Made by a program: the position numbers and the translations under genes. 64,000 nucleotides of DNA from Ceriagrion tenellum (Eukaryota > Arthropoda > Insecta > Odonata > Coenagrionidae). Position 1 is the first letter of the stretch; every line of letters begins with the position of its first letter. The stretch is taken from NCBI GenBank assembly GCA_963169105.1, contig OY720639.1, forward strand, positions 117,449,117-117,513,116, written 5' to 3'. This document shows, one piece after another, positions 10,737 through 21,092 of this stretch. The notes beneath the pieces were generated by a model. That model had not been told where the DNA came from, searched no databases, and worked only from the letters and a program-made list of their open reading frames with translations.

Positions 10737-13700
10737 GTCAGTCGTTCTCTTTTTCAAATGAAAAATTCGTAGTGTATTGTACGCTTGGAATTATTGCATA
10801 CATTTGAAGGCCTACGTTGGCATTGGAAGAGGAAACAGCTCGTATATCAGCTATACGCTCATTTTTTGTTTATTAGACTTAATAGATGTGATAGCGCTTC
10901 GTTGCTAGTATTAAAGTTGCTTGAATGAAGAGATGTTTCGATGTATAACTCCACTTGGGTGCTAAGGTGATCCTCTACATTATTAAGACTACCTTTTTGC
11001 CTCATACATTTGTCGTGTTTGTCACTTTTGGTATAGTCTTTCCTGTTTCATGTTTATCTTTCTAATTAGTTTTTCTCTCAATGTAGTTGATTCAGTTGAA
11101 GCAAAATTGTGTTGTATTTTCAATCGTTGTGTGTCTGAGAAAAGGTTTTGTATCCACCTTCATATAAGTTGCTTTGCATTCATAGCCTATATTCTAGTTT
11201 GACGGTCATTACAGGCGCAGAATTCTATTGAGTTATTGCATGTACATGTATACTTCCATAAACACAGTGGTATAAGTGTCAAGGAAACATTTAAGTTTGG
11301 CTATATTCTGTAACATCGAATATTTGTGCCCTGTCATAGCATTGTTAATGGAATTATGTCCTTCTTAATTCCTTCTTTCTCCATCTACTAGAATACTGTT
11401 TTGTTTTTTAAGGTGGAAAATTAATGTTACATGTAACGTTTTAGCATGAGTAGCTTAGCTATGCTCACCTGTATGTACAAAAGTACCATTTTACTTGATT
11501 AAGGCTCCTGAATTTTGCAGATGCTGAGATGCATGATTCATTATCAACTCTAGTTGTAGTATATAATTCGTATGTTCTTGCTTTTATTTCCACGCCTGAA
11601 TAAAGTATGAATTATTGGGCATAAAAGTTGTATCGTAGACATATCAGTACAATTACATTTCAGCCTCTGATTCAAGTTATTTTAATGCCTATAGTAGTCA
11701 CTTGATGTACCTTTGGGAAGATTGTGTATCTAACTGATGCAACTACTCATTTTCTTGAAATATTTCATTTAGCAACACTAAATTTTTTTACTTTTAAGTT
11801 ATTGGCTAATTCGTGTGCAAGATTACAACCTTATGAAAACGTCTGGCAGTAAATTATGGCTCTGAATGGATCTATTTTCTGAAAATTAGAAACTGCCCAT
11901 GAGCAGGTGGTAACAGTATACCATTGTTTGCTTTTTAATACTCTGCATAAAATGTGCCTACTATAATAATATTATGGTAAATCAATTTTGATGATAGAGA
12001 CTCAGAGATAAAGACTTTTTCTACTCCACTCATCATCTTCCCCACTGTCCCTTCACTAAACCCGCTCCACTGGACTAGGCCCCCCCGTGATGTAGTATTA
12101 TGAGTGGCTGTCTTCCATCTACTTTTGTGAGAGTTGTACTTGTACGGCTCCCTTTAGGTTCATCAATTAGAAGGCATATACATTTAATATATCTTAAAGA
12201 GTGTCGCGAGGTCTGCCCTACCGATGTTTGCGGTATTGTTCTGTGCCTGGTGAAGTTGAGCTAAGGCTATTGGAGTATGGTACTTGTTGATTTAATTTTC
12301 TGCAACTAACATAATTAGCTAGCTTCGTAGTCCAACATCTATTAACGCAATCTATTTTTCAGACGGTGGATGGATTGGTTCATTTTAAAAATCTTTTGGC
12401 TTAATATAAATCTGGGTGATTGTTTAAAAAAGTCATATTTGGTCCAATTGAAAAGCTTTTAGTTGATGCAACCTGTCTCATATTTCATAAAGATTAAATG
12501 GTGATTACTTTTCAGTTTATGAACTAATAGTAGAATTTTAATGATTCAGTTAATCTCTTTATCCGAAACACTGCTGAATACTTTTCTTTTGCTGTAAAAA
12601 GAATGTGAGGAGTTAAAGTGTTATCACTGATTGGATTTCATGTAATAGACAGTCTTGCAATGTGCTTAGTTAATTTTAAAGTCTTGCTACAATGCACGCC
12701 TTAAATATATTTAAAGAGAATAGAATACGTACTAGGCTCATGTATTCGATACAGTTTCTGCCAGTGATGACTGCAGGTTGCCCATAAATGAGTCATAACT
12801 CCTTTCTCGGGCTTAGCATTTTCTACTTGCCTTTAAATGTCAGTATGATTCTCTTCTATTAGTAGAAAGGGTGTTATTTTGGTCTAACTCTGTGAAGATG
12901 GCCAAATAGATGAATCTGTTGGCTTGGCTTTCCAACATACTGTTTTATGAGATAGTTCTAATATTATTGGTTCATTGTTGCTTTTAAATATCTTTTTATT
13001 TTCTTATCAGTAACTTTCATCATTCTTAAATTTTATGTGAAAAAGTCCCAATATGTTCTGTACTCCCCTGCCATAGACAACTGCCTATTACTAACTAGTA
13101 TGATGCATTAAAGAAATTTATGAATACAGTTTCTACCCTGCACAGTAGAACTTTTCTCATAGGTGTTGTTCCATTTAAGATGCCGTTTGACTAATTTGTT
13201 GTGCACATTTGCAGTACTCGTGATTGAATTGTAGTATTTTAATATAATTAATTATAATGAGAGGTAATGAATTTTTCAGTTGCGTTCATTTCAAATTCAT
13301 TTTTTAAATGCTCTTTGATTTGGTATTAGCATAGATCATACCAGATTTACTAATTATTTATCTCTTGCTCTGCCCTGACTTTTTTCATGGACTGGAGGAG
13401 GCATTATGATTATCCCTTGTCGTAGCTACTAATGGTGATGCTCTTATTGATGGCATTGTGCAAGGCCATGCATTAATATGATATACAATGACACTTTATT
13501 TTAATTGAAATTTTTTTTGCTACATTTTTGGCCATATGAATAAGTAGCTTGCTGATGATGGTGATATTGATGGCATCTGGTCACTCGTAATAGATATTAA
13601 ATGTATTGAAGCATCTCCTTACGGTAATTTCAATTCATGCTCCTGATGATGTTGCCACGAAGCTTATCATTGCTCATCTCAATTTTTTACAACACTATAG

Positions 13701-14067
13701 TGAAAGTGGAAACTGAACTACTAAATCATCAGTTTATTACCAGTTTCTGTTGAGTCATTTATAATAACATTTTAATTGTTTAGTGTACATATGGGGATCA
13801 GTTCTTCAGTTGTGCAAGGGAAATGTTTTCATCTGTGTGATTGATATATTATTAGTAGTAAAATATTTGGAGCAACACCTTATAATCCATTAATTCTTCA
13901 GATAGCCTTCTGAAGGACACCTGATCAGCTACAAATGGTACTTGTGCATTCTGTATATCAGAACCATTTTATACCTGAATTAAGCCAAAAAATATCCAAG
14001 AATTAGAACTCTGTGAAATTGGCTGTAGGAATATCATTTGTCTGGAATGGGATGGTATCAACTAAAA
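10737..14067 (+). other. Probable long intron, no exon found
   Basis: If the exon at 10511-10736 is real, the next 3.3 kb is intron. The sequence is T-rich on the plus strand, has no frame over 60 codons and no recognised transposon coding sequence, in contrast to the surrounding repeat-dense parts. Confidence 0.4.
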
Positions 14068-14167
14068 GACCAGGTCAATGATTTTTCCCCTTGAATTTCA
14101 CACATTTGTGTGGCCACTGGCAGGTGACTCCATTAAAGTTACTGTGCGGACAGTTTTGTAGTTTTTT
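14068..14167 (+). mobile_element. 5'-truncated tRNA-derived SINE
   Basis: It begins inside the T-arm end of a tRNA-like head (ACCAGGTCAATGATTTTT), passes GAATTTCACAC and carries the 3' body GGCAGGTGACTCCATTAAAG ... TGCGGACAGTTTTGTAG. The same body appears at about 15066-15135 and 17665-17738. Confidence 0.65.
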
Positions 14168-14802
14168 AAGTTGTCCAAGAATTACATTATTTTGTCCTAC
14201 AAAAATTTTGAGAGTTATGATGACACCAGGAAGGAATTGCAAATTAGTATATCTTTTGACATATGACTTTATAAGAAGTTACCTCTGTCTTCAACTTCGA
14301 AAACTAATCTTCAGGTTACTCTTATTCCAATGTGTCAATTATTGATAACAATAGAATAGAAGCTTGGAAGAAATTGAGATTTTTAATCTAGCTTTAATCC
14401 ACATGATAGTAATTAATTTCTTCTGGGTCGTTTGGCAAATATTCCTTACATCACTATGTGGGCTATTAGGATAGTAGTTTTTAACAAATCGACTTCGTGA
14501 TAGAATGCCTTTTAGTTTGTCGTGATCCAATCCTACTTCATTTTCTGACCCATATCCCTGTGTCACGAAGCTTCTTGTTTTTGCATAGGTCACTGTACAT
14601 TCGCACCGGGTAGTTTCGTGATCTGATTTACAAGTTTGTTCAAATTTTGTGTTTAATTATTTTTTTGAGGAAAAGTGCTTGGTCTCTTCTTCCATTGCCT
14701 TACGCAGAGGGTTTTTGGTGCTCGAGATCATCTTACGCTTGGATTTATTCACTCGTGAGAGCGTAATTTCCCGTTAAGTAAAGTTTGTTAAAACAAGTGT
14801 GA
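14168..14802. other. Unassigned sequence
   Basis: A minus-strand frame at 14339-14593 (84 codons) has no recognised motif. No other feature is supportable. Confidence 0.4.
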
Positions 14803-14913
14803 GAAATTCACAGCGAAGAAATCATTCGACTGGACTGGGATTCGAAACTATACCCATCGATTTCGCGCCGATTGCTCTTGACCAATGGAGCAACTCCTTT
14901 CGCTGTGAATTTC
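14803..14913 (-). mobile_element. tRNA-derived SINE module bounded by perfect 15-bp inverted repeats
   Basis: GAAATTCACAGCGAA at 14803-14817 is the exact reverse complement of TTCGCTGTGAATTTC at 14899-14913. Between them on the minus strand (about 14894-14826) is a tRNA-like segment with an A-box-like TGCTCCATTGGTCAAGAGC and a B-box-like TTTCGAATCC. These are internal RNA polymerase III promoter elements. The tRNA fold is decayed. Confidence 0.7.
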
Positions 14914-14956
14914 ATGGAGGCTCTAATGAACGATTTGTCGTCACAGGCTCGCCTGG

Positions 14957-15135
14957 GAAATTCACCGTGAAAGGGAACGCCTAGGTAGCTTAATTGGTTC
15001 GAGCATTCGGAGTGAAATAGACTGGGTTCGCATCCTTGGCCAGGCAAATGATATTTTCACTACGAATTAAACATAATTGTGTGATCATCAGCGGTTGACT
15101 TCGTTCATGTTATTTCGCGGCCAGTTCCGCAGTTT
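14957..15135 (+). mobile_element. tRNA-derived SINE, tRNA module and 3' body in the same orientation
   Basis: The plus strand carries a tRNA-like head at 14979-15045 with A box TAGCTTAATTGGTTCGAGC and B box GGGTTCGCATCC; the acceptor ends GCCTAGG and CCAGGC can pair. It is bounded by GAAATTCACCGTGAAA on the left and an imperfect complement TTTCACTACGAATT on the right (10 of 16 positions). The 3' body follows to about 15135. Confidence 0.75.
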
Positions 15136-15239
15136 GTTGTACATCAGTTTGTAACAGTGTGAGGATAGTTTTAGGCTAAGTCCAAGTAAAACAAACAGCA
15201 GCTGTTTCTGGTTCAGGGTTCTTGTAAGTGAAACAAATA

Positions 15240-15450
15240 TCATTATTACTTATGAAGATTTATCGGAATTGGCACCAGCTTCGGCGGGGCCTGACCCGGG
15301 CCTAACCCGGTGCCATACCCGAGAGGTCTTTATCAACATAATCCACGGGGAAAGCCCACGGTCCTTCAGCATTGTTACCTCCGTGCCGAAGAGGCAGAGG
15401 GGTGTTTGACCCCTGCTGCAAAAGATCAGAAATCTAAAAGAAGGCATGAG
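15240..15450. other. Compact GC-rich block, unassigned
   Basis: A GC-rich block with CCCGGGCCTAACCCGG and ACGGTCCTTCAGCATTGTT lies between AT-rich flanks. The minus strand is open for 65 codons (15447-15250). The sharp edges suggest a mobile-element piece or structured RNA, but I recognise no family. Confidence 0.3.
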
Positions 15451-15844
15451 TAATATAGATTGACTGGCTTAGTCTCATTATATATCGTATTTATGTAATT
15501 TCAATATGTGAAGACTATGAAATTAAAAAAAAACTTAAGATTGCTTCCGAGACCAAATTCAGCGTCCATCCGTAGCATGATCTACACACTCCTTATTGCC
15601 GAATTGTTTCACGTCAGACGGAAAATGTACACTGTTACTGCAACCTTATATAACTTCGACTCAGTAATCCCGTAGAAGTCTAAATTTTGCTTGTCATAGT
15701 TCATCAAGAAGTTAATATCTGTTAATTCTCCCACAAATCTATGACGACTATTGTAAGATCGGAAGAGGAAGTGGCGGCTCATGGAACACTGTCTTACATG
15801 AGGAAGGCAGGGTAAAGAGTGACCAAATTTGTCTTACGCGATAC
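15451..15844. other. Unassigned sequence
   Basis: No feature recognised. Confidence 0.4.
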
Positions 15845-16398
15845 TTAAGGTAGTTTGAGCGAAATATCATTTCACCCAGAAATTTATAAATTTGGTCTCA
15901 TCTATAAGGAAAATATCTCACCTTTCCGAATATACCAAAATATAAGTCCTTTACCGCACTACTTTCTGAGATAATTTATATAAAATCCAGCCATTTTACA
16001 TGGGGATTGGTATGCACTCCAGTGAGGCATTATTTATGAAAACGAGGAGTTTATAACACTTAGATCTCGTCAAAAATTCACATAGTGTAGTTTTTATGTT
16101 TTCTCAACTATTTTAAAAAATAAATCGTATAGTCACCGCAGTATTTTTTTAGAATCACGAAAAACCTTGCGTTGTGAAGGAGTTTTAAACGCCCCCGCGT
16201 GATAAAAATGAGCCAAGTCAAAGACGTGCATTGGTATTCTTATATAATTACTGAGGATTTCAGTCATTTACAAGTATATTATTGCACCTGTTAATATTAC
16301 ACTATTTACTTCGTACTTCCTATAGCTGCTGAAATTATAACGTAAAATTCGAAAATGCTCTCCTTTATGACTAGGGAAATCCCTCTCTTTCGCCAGAG
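15845..16398. mobile_element. Non-autonomous DNA transposon (MITE), copy 1
   Basis: It begins TTAAGGTAGTTTGAGCGAA and is collinear over about 550 bp with 30296-30854. Shared blocks include TTTTACATGGG, GTCACCGCAGTA, GAAGGAGTTT, TATATTATTGCACC and ATGACTAGGGAA. Its right end is diverged, so the inverted terminus seen in copy 2 is not clear here. There is no coding capacity. Confidence 0.75.
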
Positions 16399-16646
16399 TA
16401 CTATTGATGTATTGTCCTTCTTTGAAACCGATCTTTAGTGATGTCTTCTAGCAATTTGTGCTGACATTTTATTCGCTTGACGACCCTTTTGGTTGGATTG
16501 TGGTGCTGAATCATTTATCCGGCGTTCTTCTTTGGCCCCCATGTGACATAAGTGCCTGTGCATTCTTTCACAATATTTACTTGTACGTCTCCTCTTTGGT
16601 TTTTCCTCCGAGTTGAAGTCACCTGTTAAGATTAGACACCAGGGTT

Positions 16647-16765
16647 GAAATTCGCTATGAAAAAATCATTTGACTTGACCGGGATACGAACCCGGATCTC
16701 CCAATTGCCGGTCAGGTGTGTTAGCCAGTTACACCACCAAGCCATCTTCCTTCAAGGTGAATTTC
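16647..16765 (-). mobile_element. tRNA-derived SINE module (tRNA-Ala-like fold)
   Basis: The minus strand 16743-16671 is a 73-nt tRNA-like sequence starting GGCTTGGTGGTGTAACTGGC. The T arm CCGGG-TTCGTAT-CCCGG pairs perfectly, the acceptor stem pairs with two G-U pairs, and an anticodon loop CCGGCAA would place GGC (Ala) at the anticodon. It is bounded by GAAATTCGC at 16647 and GTGAATTTC ending at 16765, an inverted pair. A tRNA scanner may call it a tRNA, but the flanks match the other SINE modules nearby, so I class it as a SINE. Confidence 0.75.
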
Positions 16766-16897
16766 GAGGGGGGTTTATGCGAACTAGATGTTCAGGCCTC
16801 AAGTCTACATTGTAGCACATGAGACGGAGTCGTGCTTACAAAGCCACTGTCGCGGTGAATAAACCCAACATTGTCGTTATTAAAACGGCGAAATTGA

Positions 16898-17091
16898 CAA
16901 ATTTCCAAACATTGTATGTAACAACTGATGTGGTACGAAGTCACTCGCACGGGTGCATGTACACCAGGCTTAAAATTCGCTATGAAAAAATCAAATGATT
17001 TTTTCATAGCGAATTTCAACCCTGGTGTATATGCACCCGTGCGAGTGACTTCGTACCACATCATTTGTTACATGCAATGTTTGGAAATTTG
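16898..17091. repeat. 194-bp near-perfect palindrome built from SINE-module ends
   Basis: Arms of about 97 bp run from CAAATTTCCAAACATTG (16898) to its complement ending at 17091, with the centre near 16994 at AATCAAATGATT. The inner parts are GAAATTCGCTATGAAAAAAT and its inverse, the left boundary of the adjacent module, but with no tRNA between them. Confidence 0.9.
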
Positions 17092-17350
17092 TGAAGATTA
17101 GGTTATGCTCTTCTAATTGAGAAATCTATGTGACTAAGTGTGAATGTCTCGGACACATGACACACGCGTTTTCCGTTGAGAAATTATATTCATGTTTCAT
17201 CTTCAACGAGCGGGCTTCCGCCTCAGTCCAGCAGTCAAACCACGTGACACATATCTGATATGGTGTTACATGGATATTATGGGAGCTCCTTAATGACGTT
17301 TCAGCGTAGTGCAAATTACGCCTCTCCCCCGTCGTGTGTTAAGTGGTTTT

Positions 17351-17540
17351 CATCTACATCTACGTAATACCCTGCGAGCCACCGCGAGGGTGTGTGGCAG
17401 GGGGTTTTGGATACTACAAAAGAATATGTCTCATGATTTGTTCCTTTTTTTCTGTAATTGAACAAGTCTGATATCCACAAAGTATCGGAAACCGAACCTT
17501 GCTGGCACTGTGGTATCAGTGAGGTTCGAAACACATTTTC
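17351..17540 (-). mobile_element. 3'-end fragment of the 745-1926 LINE family
   Basis: On the minus strand it reads CCCCCTGCCACACACCCTCG, then CGGTGGCTCGCAGGGTATTA, then ends CGTAGATGTAGATG. This matches the 3' UTR and tail at about 1861-1926 (CCCCCTGCAACACGCCC ... GCTCGCGGGGTATA ... GATGTAGATG). Only the last 60-190 bp are present. Confidence 0.75.
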
Positions 17541-17551
17541 GTTAATTGTAT

Positions 17552-17738
17552 GAAATTTTCAGAGGATAAATCATTCGGCTGGACTGGTAATCGAACCCGT
17601 ATCCCTTGATTCCTCACCGAGTGCTCTTACCAATTAAGCTACCCAGGCATCCTCTTCTGCTGAGAATTTCACACAACTGTGTGAACACTAACAGGTGACT
17701 CCGTTAAGTTGCTGCGCGGCAAGTTGCGTAGTCTTTGA
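17552..17738 (-). mobile_element. tRNA-derived SINE with head inverted relative to its 3' body
   Basis: The tRNA-like head is on the minus strand (17648-17577): GCCTGGGTAGCTTAATTGG with A box, and B box GGGTTCGATTACC. It is bounded by GAAATTTTCAG at 17552 and CTGAGAATTTC ending at 17670, again 119 bp. The 3' body GGTGACTCCGTTAAGTTGC ... AAGTTGCGTAG follows on the plus strand, opposite to the head. Confidence 0.75.
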
Positions 17739-19139
17739 GAAAAAAAGAACATTTTCGTTGCTGTAAAACTCCTACTTGAATTACAATTCCGATTTATTTA
17801 TTCCATATAGTTCTTCATCATCAAACTTCTCCTTGTCGAGTTGGTCAACGCAGTTCCTTTACACGTGACGTTGTTCGAGTTACACTTTTCTCTCACTCAT
17901 CTATACACGCCCGTCCCATCGTTTTTATTATCCTCCCAGCTGCCATAGCAAAACTCTAGTAGGCACGATGCGCATTCGTGTGGAAGATGAGGTAATGCGA
18001 GCCACTCTGGTGCTCGCAGGTAAACGTACGTGCCCGCCTCTTTGCATTCACTTTCTGACGCACGGCTTGGAGACGTTCTGAGTGTTATACCTCCTCGGGT
18101 ATCAGTACTTCACAACCTTGAAGTGGGGTAGTCTTCTCGCCGTGACAATTAGGCATGTTATGTAGAAATGATGGCAAGACTCGCTCTGTTGGAAGACAAT
18201 GAGGATTATTTACAGCAATTGGAGCCATAATTTATCTGTGAAATTTTTAGCCCAAACTATGTTAAAACCCGATCCGGATATGGACATGGTATGAAATGTT
18301 GTAAACGACATTTAGCTTACATGAGTATAGTTCAGTGCGCGTAAGGAAAAGAAAAAAAAATGGTTTTCACTATATCTTTTTCGCTCTGCAGTGTATTCTT
18401 CTAAAGTTATTGTGGTCATAGGCAATATTCCCCTAGAAAGGAGCTGGTAAGTCAATGGCGACTAGATTTACGAGGGGTCATCTGTTAAGTTGGAGGTTTA
18501 TCAAAACCTCATGTTAATACTATGCGAAAAACCTGCTGACCAAATATAGTCATTTCTTGTAATTTCTTATCATTTATGAAAAATCATTTCTTTAGATAGT
18601 TACTACCACGCGTTTTAAATCCTACGTATTTCGTTACCTTCGAAGTTCGAATGGTGTTAATTTTCCCCGAGTCCATAGTATACCAATTATTCATTCTAAT
18701 TTCATTAAATGTTTCTTACTTCATTCGAAGATTTTTTGTTCACTCTCATTTTATTCAGCTATCATTCAGGTCATTTGTTTACCTTTGGCTTCCTTGTTTT
18801 TCGTACTATAGTCGCTGTCGTTCATCAGTCTGAAGAATGAAATCGTTTGTCACCGGCTGCCTGGCCTGTCGCTTTTTACTCATCAGAATTACTGATGAGC
18901 TGAGATTGGCGTTATCTGGGCCTTATCTGCATCGCATGTTCGTTTATTTTAGGGACTGAATTTTTTTCATTCCAGTCTGGAGGTTAGTTATACTATTCAA
19001 GCTGATGTATATAGGCCAGGGTCAGTTGGACAAACATATTTGCGATTACATGTTCATATTTGCGATTCTGGGCTTGGGCATTCACAATGCCGCACTTTCC
19101 AATTGTAAATCAATTCTGGAAAGAATTGTTAAGCTGCCT
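17739..19139. other. Unassigned AT-rich DNA
   Basis: No gene or repeat recognised. A 60-codon frame at 18651-18833 is T-rich and looks random. Confidence 0.4.
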
Positions 19140-19440
19140 ATGCTGTAATTTATTCATAGGTGAGCATATGAATCTGGGTTGAAGAGAGGTTGCCTGACGC
19201 CATAGATCAATTAAGATGACTCGATGTAGCGGAGGATGTATTTCAGAGGAAACCCGATCCCTACTTGAGTGTCTTGTGGAGGGCCTTTCAAGTACAGTAC
19301 CCCGTCTGTCGGATGAGACGGTAAACCGTGGTCCCCTTGGCGCCTTTTATTAAGAGCAGGCTAATGCCAACGCCGGGTTTCTATCCACCCTTCTTCCCTT
19401 ACCTTTCCCAGAAATATTACCTTTGTGACTGAAATTTTGA
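19140..19440 (+). mobile_element. SINE-like relic with a conserved central domain
   Basis: The central words CCCCGTCTGTCGGATGAGAC, GGTAAACCGTGGTCCCCTTGG and AAGAGCAGGCTAATGCC form a combination I recognise as recurring in invertebrate SINE/LINE-type repeats; the GTCGGATGAGACG-TTAAACCG core resembles the central domain described for MetaSINEs. No clear tRNA head is seen, so it is probably 5'-truncated. Family assignment is from memory and tentative. Confidence 0.45.
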
Positions 19441-19759
19441 GAAATTAATCAAAATATTTTACGCCGAACGCTGAAAATGGCCGAAAAACAGAATCGATTT
19501 AATTATAGTTTATTAGTAGGATTATGGTTTAGTTTTTAATAATTTGATAATCATACGAACTAGCCACCTCTATTTTTGTTCAGCTATGTTTGCGCCTTAT
19601 TTCTTTTTTATAATACTTCTTAGAAGTGCACATCTGTGCATTATCGAAAAGAAAACGATCTTGCTTTCTTTACCATTTATTGGGATATGAAATGCAATAA
19701 GTGGCTGATGTTTGTTTCATCGGAAATAAATCATTTTCTTTAAAATAGAGCCGAATTTA

Positions 19760-21065
19760 TTTCTTGGTCGCTCATACCTTAGATTGGTCGACTGCAGCCC
19801 GCCATCCTTCCTTATCTAATGGGAGTAACCTTACTCCGTAGCAGTTTGCCCTATCTACTTTCCTCATTATTTGGTGTAAGTATTTATTCCAGTGGGCTTC
19901 CTCTCTGGACTTCACCCTCTATTTTACATTCTATTATGTTCTTCAATAACTCATTTTGCCTCAGGGTGTGCACAATCCATCTGATTTTACTTGTCCGTAT
20001 CGTGGTCCATACGGCCCTTGCCTTTTCTATTTTTCTGTAATATTTATTTCGTATTCTACCTGTTCTTTCGATCATCAGGATACTCCTCCGACACCAGCTT
20101 TTGAGTGCTCTTAATCTTTTCTGATTCATTTTTACAGTTATCCTTGCTTCCGATCCATGGAGCGCCACGCTCCACGCGAATGTTTTCACGTACCTACTGT
20201 TTTCTCATTCGCAGTCCTATCGTCGTTGAACATCATATTCGCCTCATCTTAATGGACTCTTTCATAACTAGGACTATACTAGGCTTGATGTCCGTTGTAA
20301 TTCTTCCGCCCCACGTGTTGGTACTTCCGAAATAAATGAATAAATTCATTTGGTCACATTTCTCTCCTCTTAGCGTGACTTGTGCACCTTGCATCTCTCT
20401 TCCGCATACTAGGACGTCGGTCTTCTTATGTATTTTCCTTTTGGAATGTGGATTTGTATTCTATTCCTTTTGGAATGTGGATTCTAATTTTATCATTGAA
20501 GAACTTAGGCCATTATAATTAGTGATCTTCGAAGATCATCACGGTTTTCTTGCCACGAATGCGGTATTGTCTGCGACGCGGAGAGTGTTTATTTCTTCTC
20601 TGTTGATCTTAATCCCGTTCAGCCGTATTTCTTCTGCTTCTCTTATTGTCTCCCCCGATTATAAATTAAACAGTGCTAGTGAGAGGCTGCGTCCTTATGT
20701 AACCCCATTTTTAATTCGAGCTTTTCTTTTTCTTCCATCTCTTGTTCGCACTGTTAAGACTTGCTTCTTGTATTGTTGGTAGAGTAATCTTCTGTCGTTG
20801 AAATCCATTTATAGTTTTTCCAACAGCCCCAGCATCTTGTTCCGTTCAATGTTCAACGAAGGCTTTCTCCAAGTTCATGAATACCACATACAGTGACTTG
20901 TATACATGTATTTATGTCTCAACCATTAGTCGCAGGCTGAGTATGGCCTCCCTGGTTACTCTGTTCTTCCCATATCCATATTGGTTTTCAGAGAGATTGT
21001 TTTCAATTTTCTCTGCCATCCTTGAGCTTAGGCCAAATTCCCGGAGGGTATTTTTTTGAGAGCTG
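19760..21065 (-). pseudogene. RTE-like LINE reverse transcriptase fragment, inactivated
   Basis: Minus-strand translation gives, in order, EFGLSSRMAEKIENNLSEN-QYG near 20965-21045, the EAILSLRL block, NLEKAF near 20880, LNGIKINREEINTLRVADN near 20560-20640, and WSVALHGSEARITVK near 20130-20180, ending in an IIECKIEG block near 19930. These correspond to the QYGFR, LEKAFD, FADD and YGSETWTL motifs of RTE-like elements. The catalytic FADD is read here as VADN, so the second aspartate is replaced by Asn and the enzyme would be dead. In-frame stops and shifts also occur. The 5' part with the endonuclease is absent. Confidence 0.85.
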
Positions 21066-21092
21066 TCTCACTATAACTATATTATGCCAAAC

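Noticed and set aside
16435..16640. Minus-strand stretch reading TGDFNSEEK then a basic, coding-looking segment
   Set aside because: GDFN resembles a LINE endonuclease motif, but the following residues do not, and no other part of such an element is present.
16671..16743. A functional tRNA-Ala gene
   Set aside because: The fold is good, but the same head recurs in SINE modules with matching flanks, so a SINE is the simpler reading.
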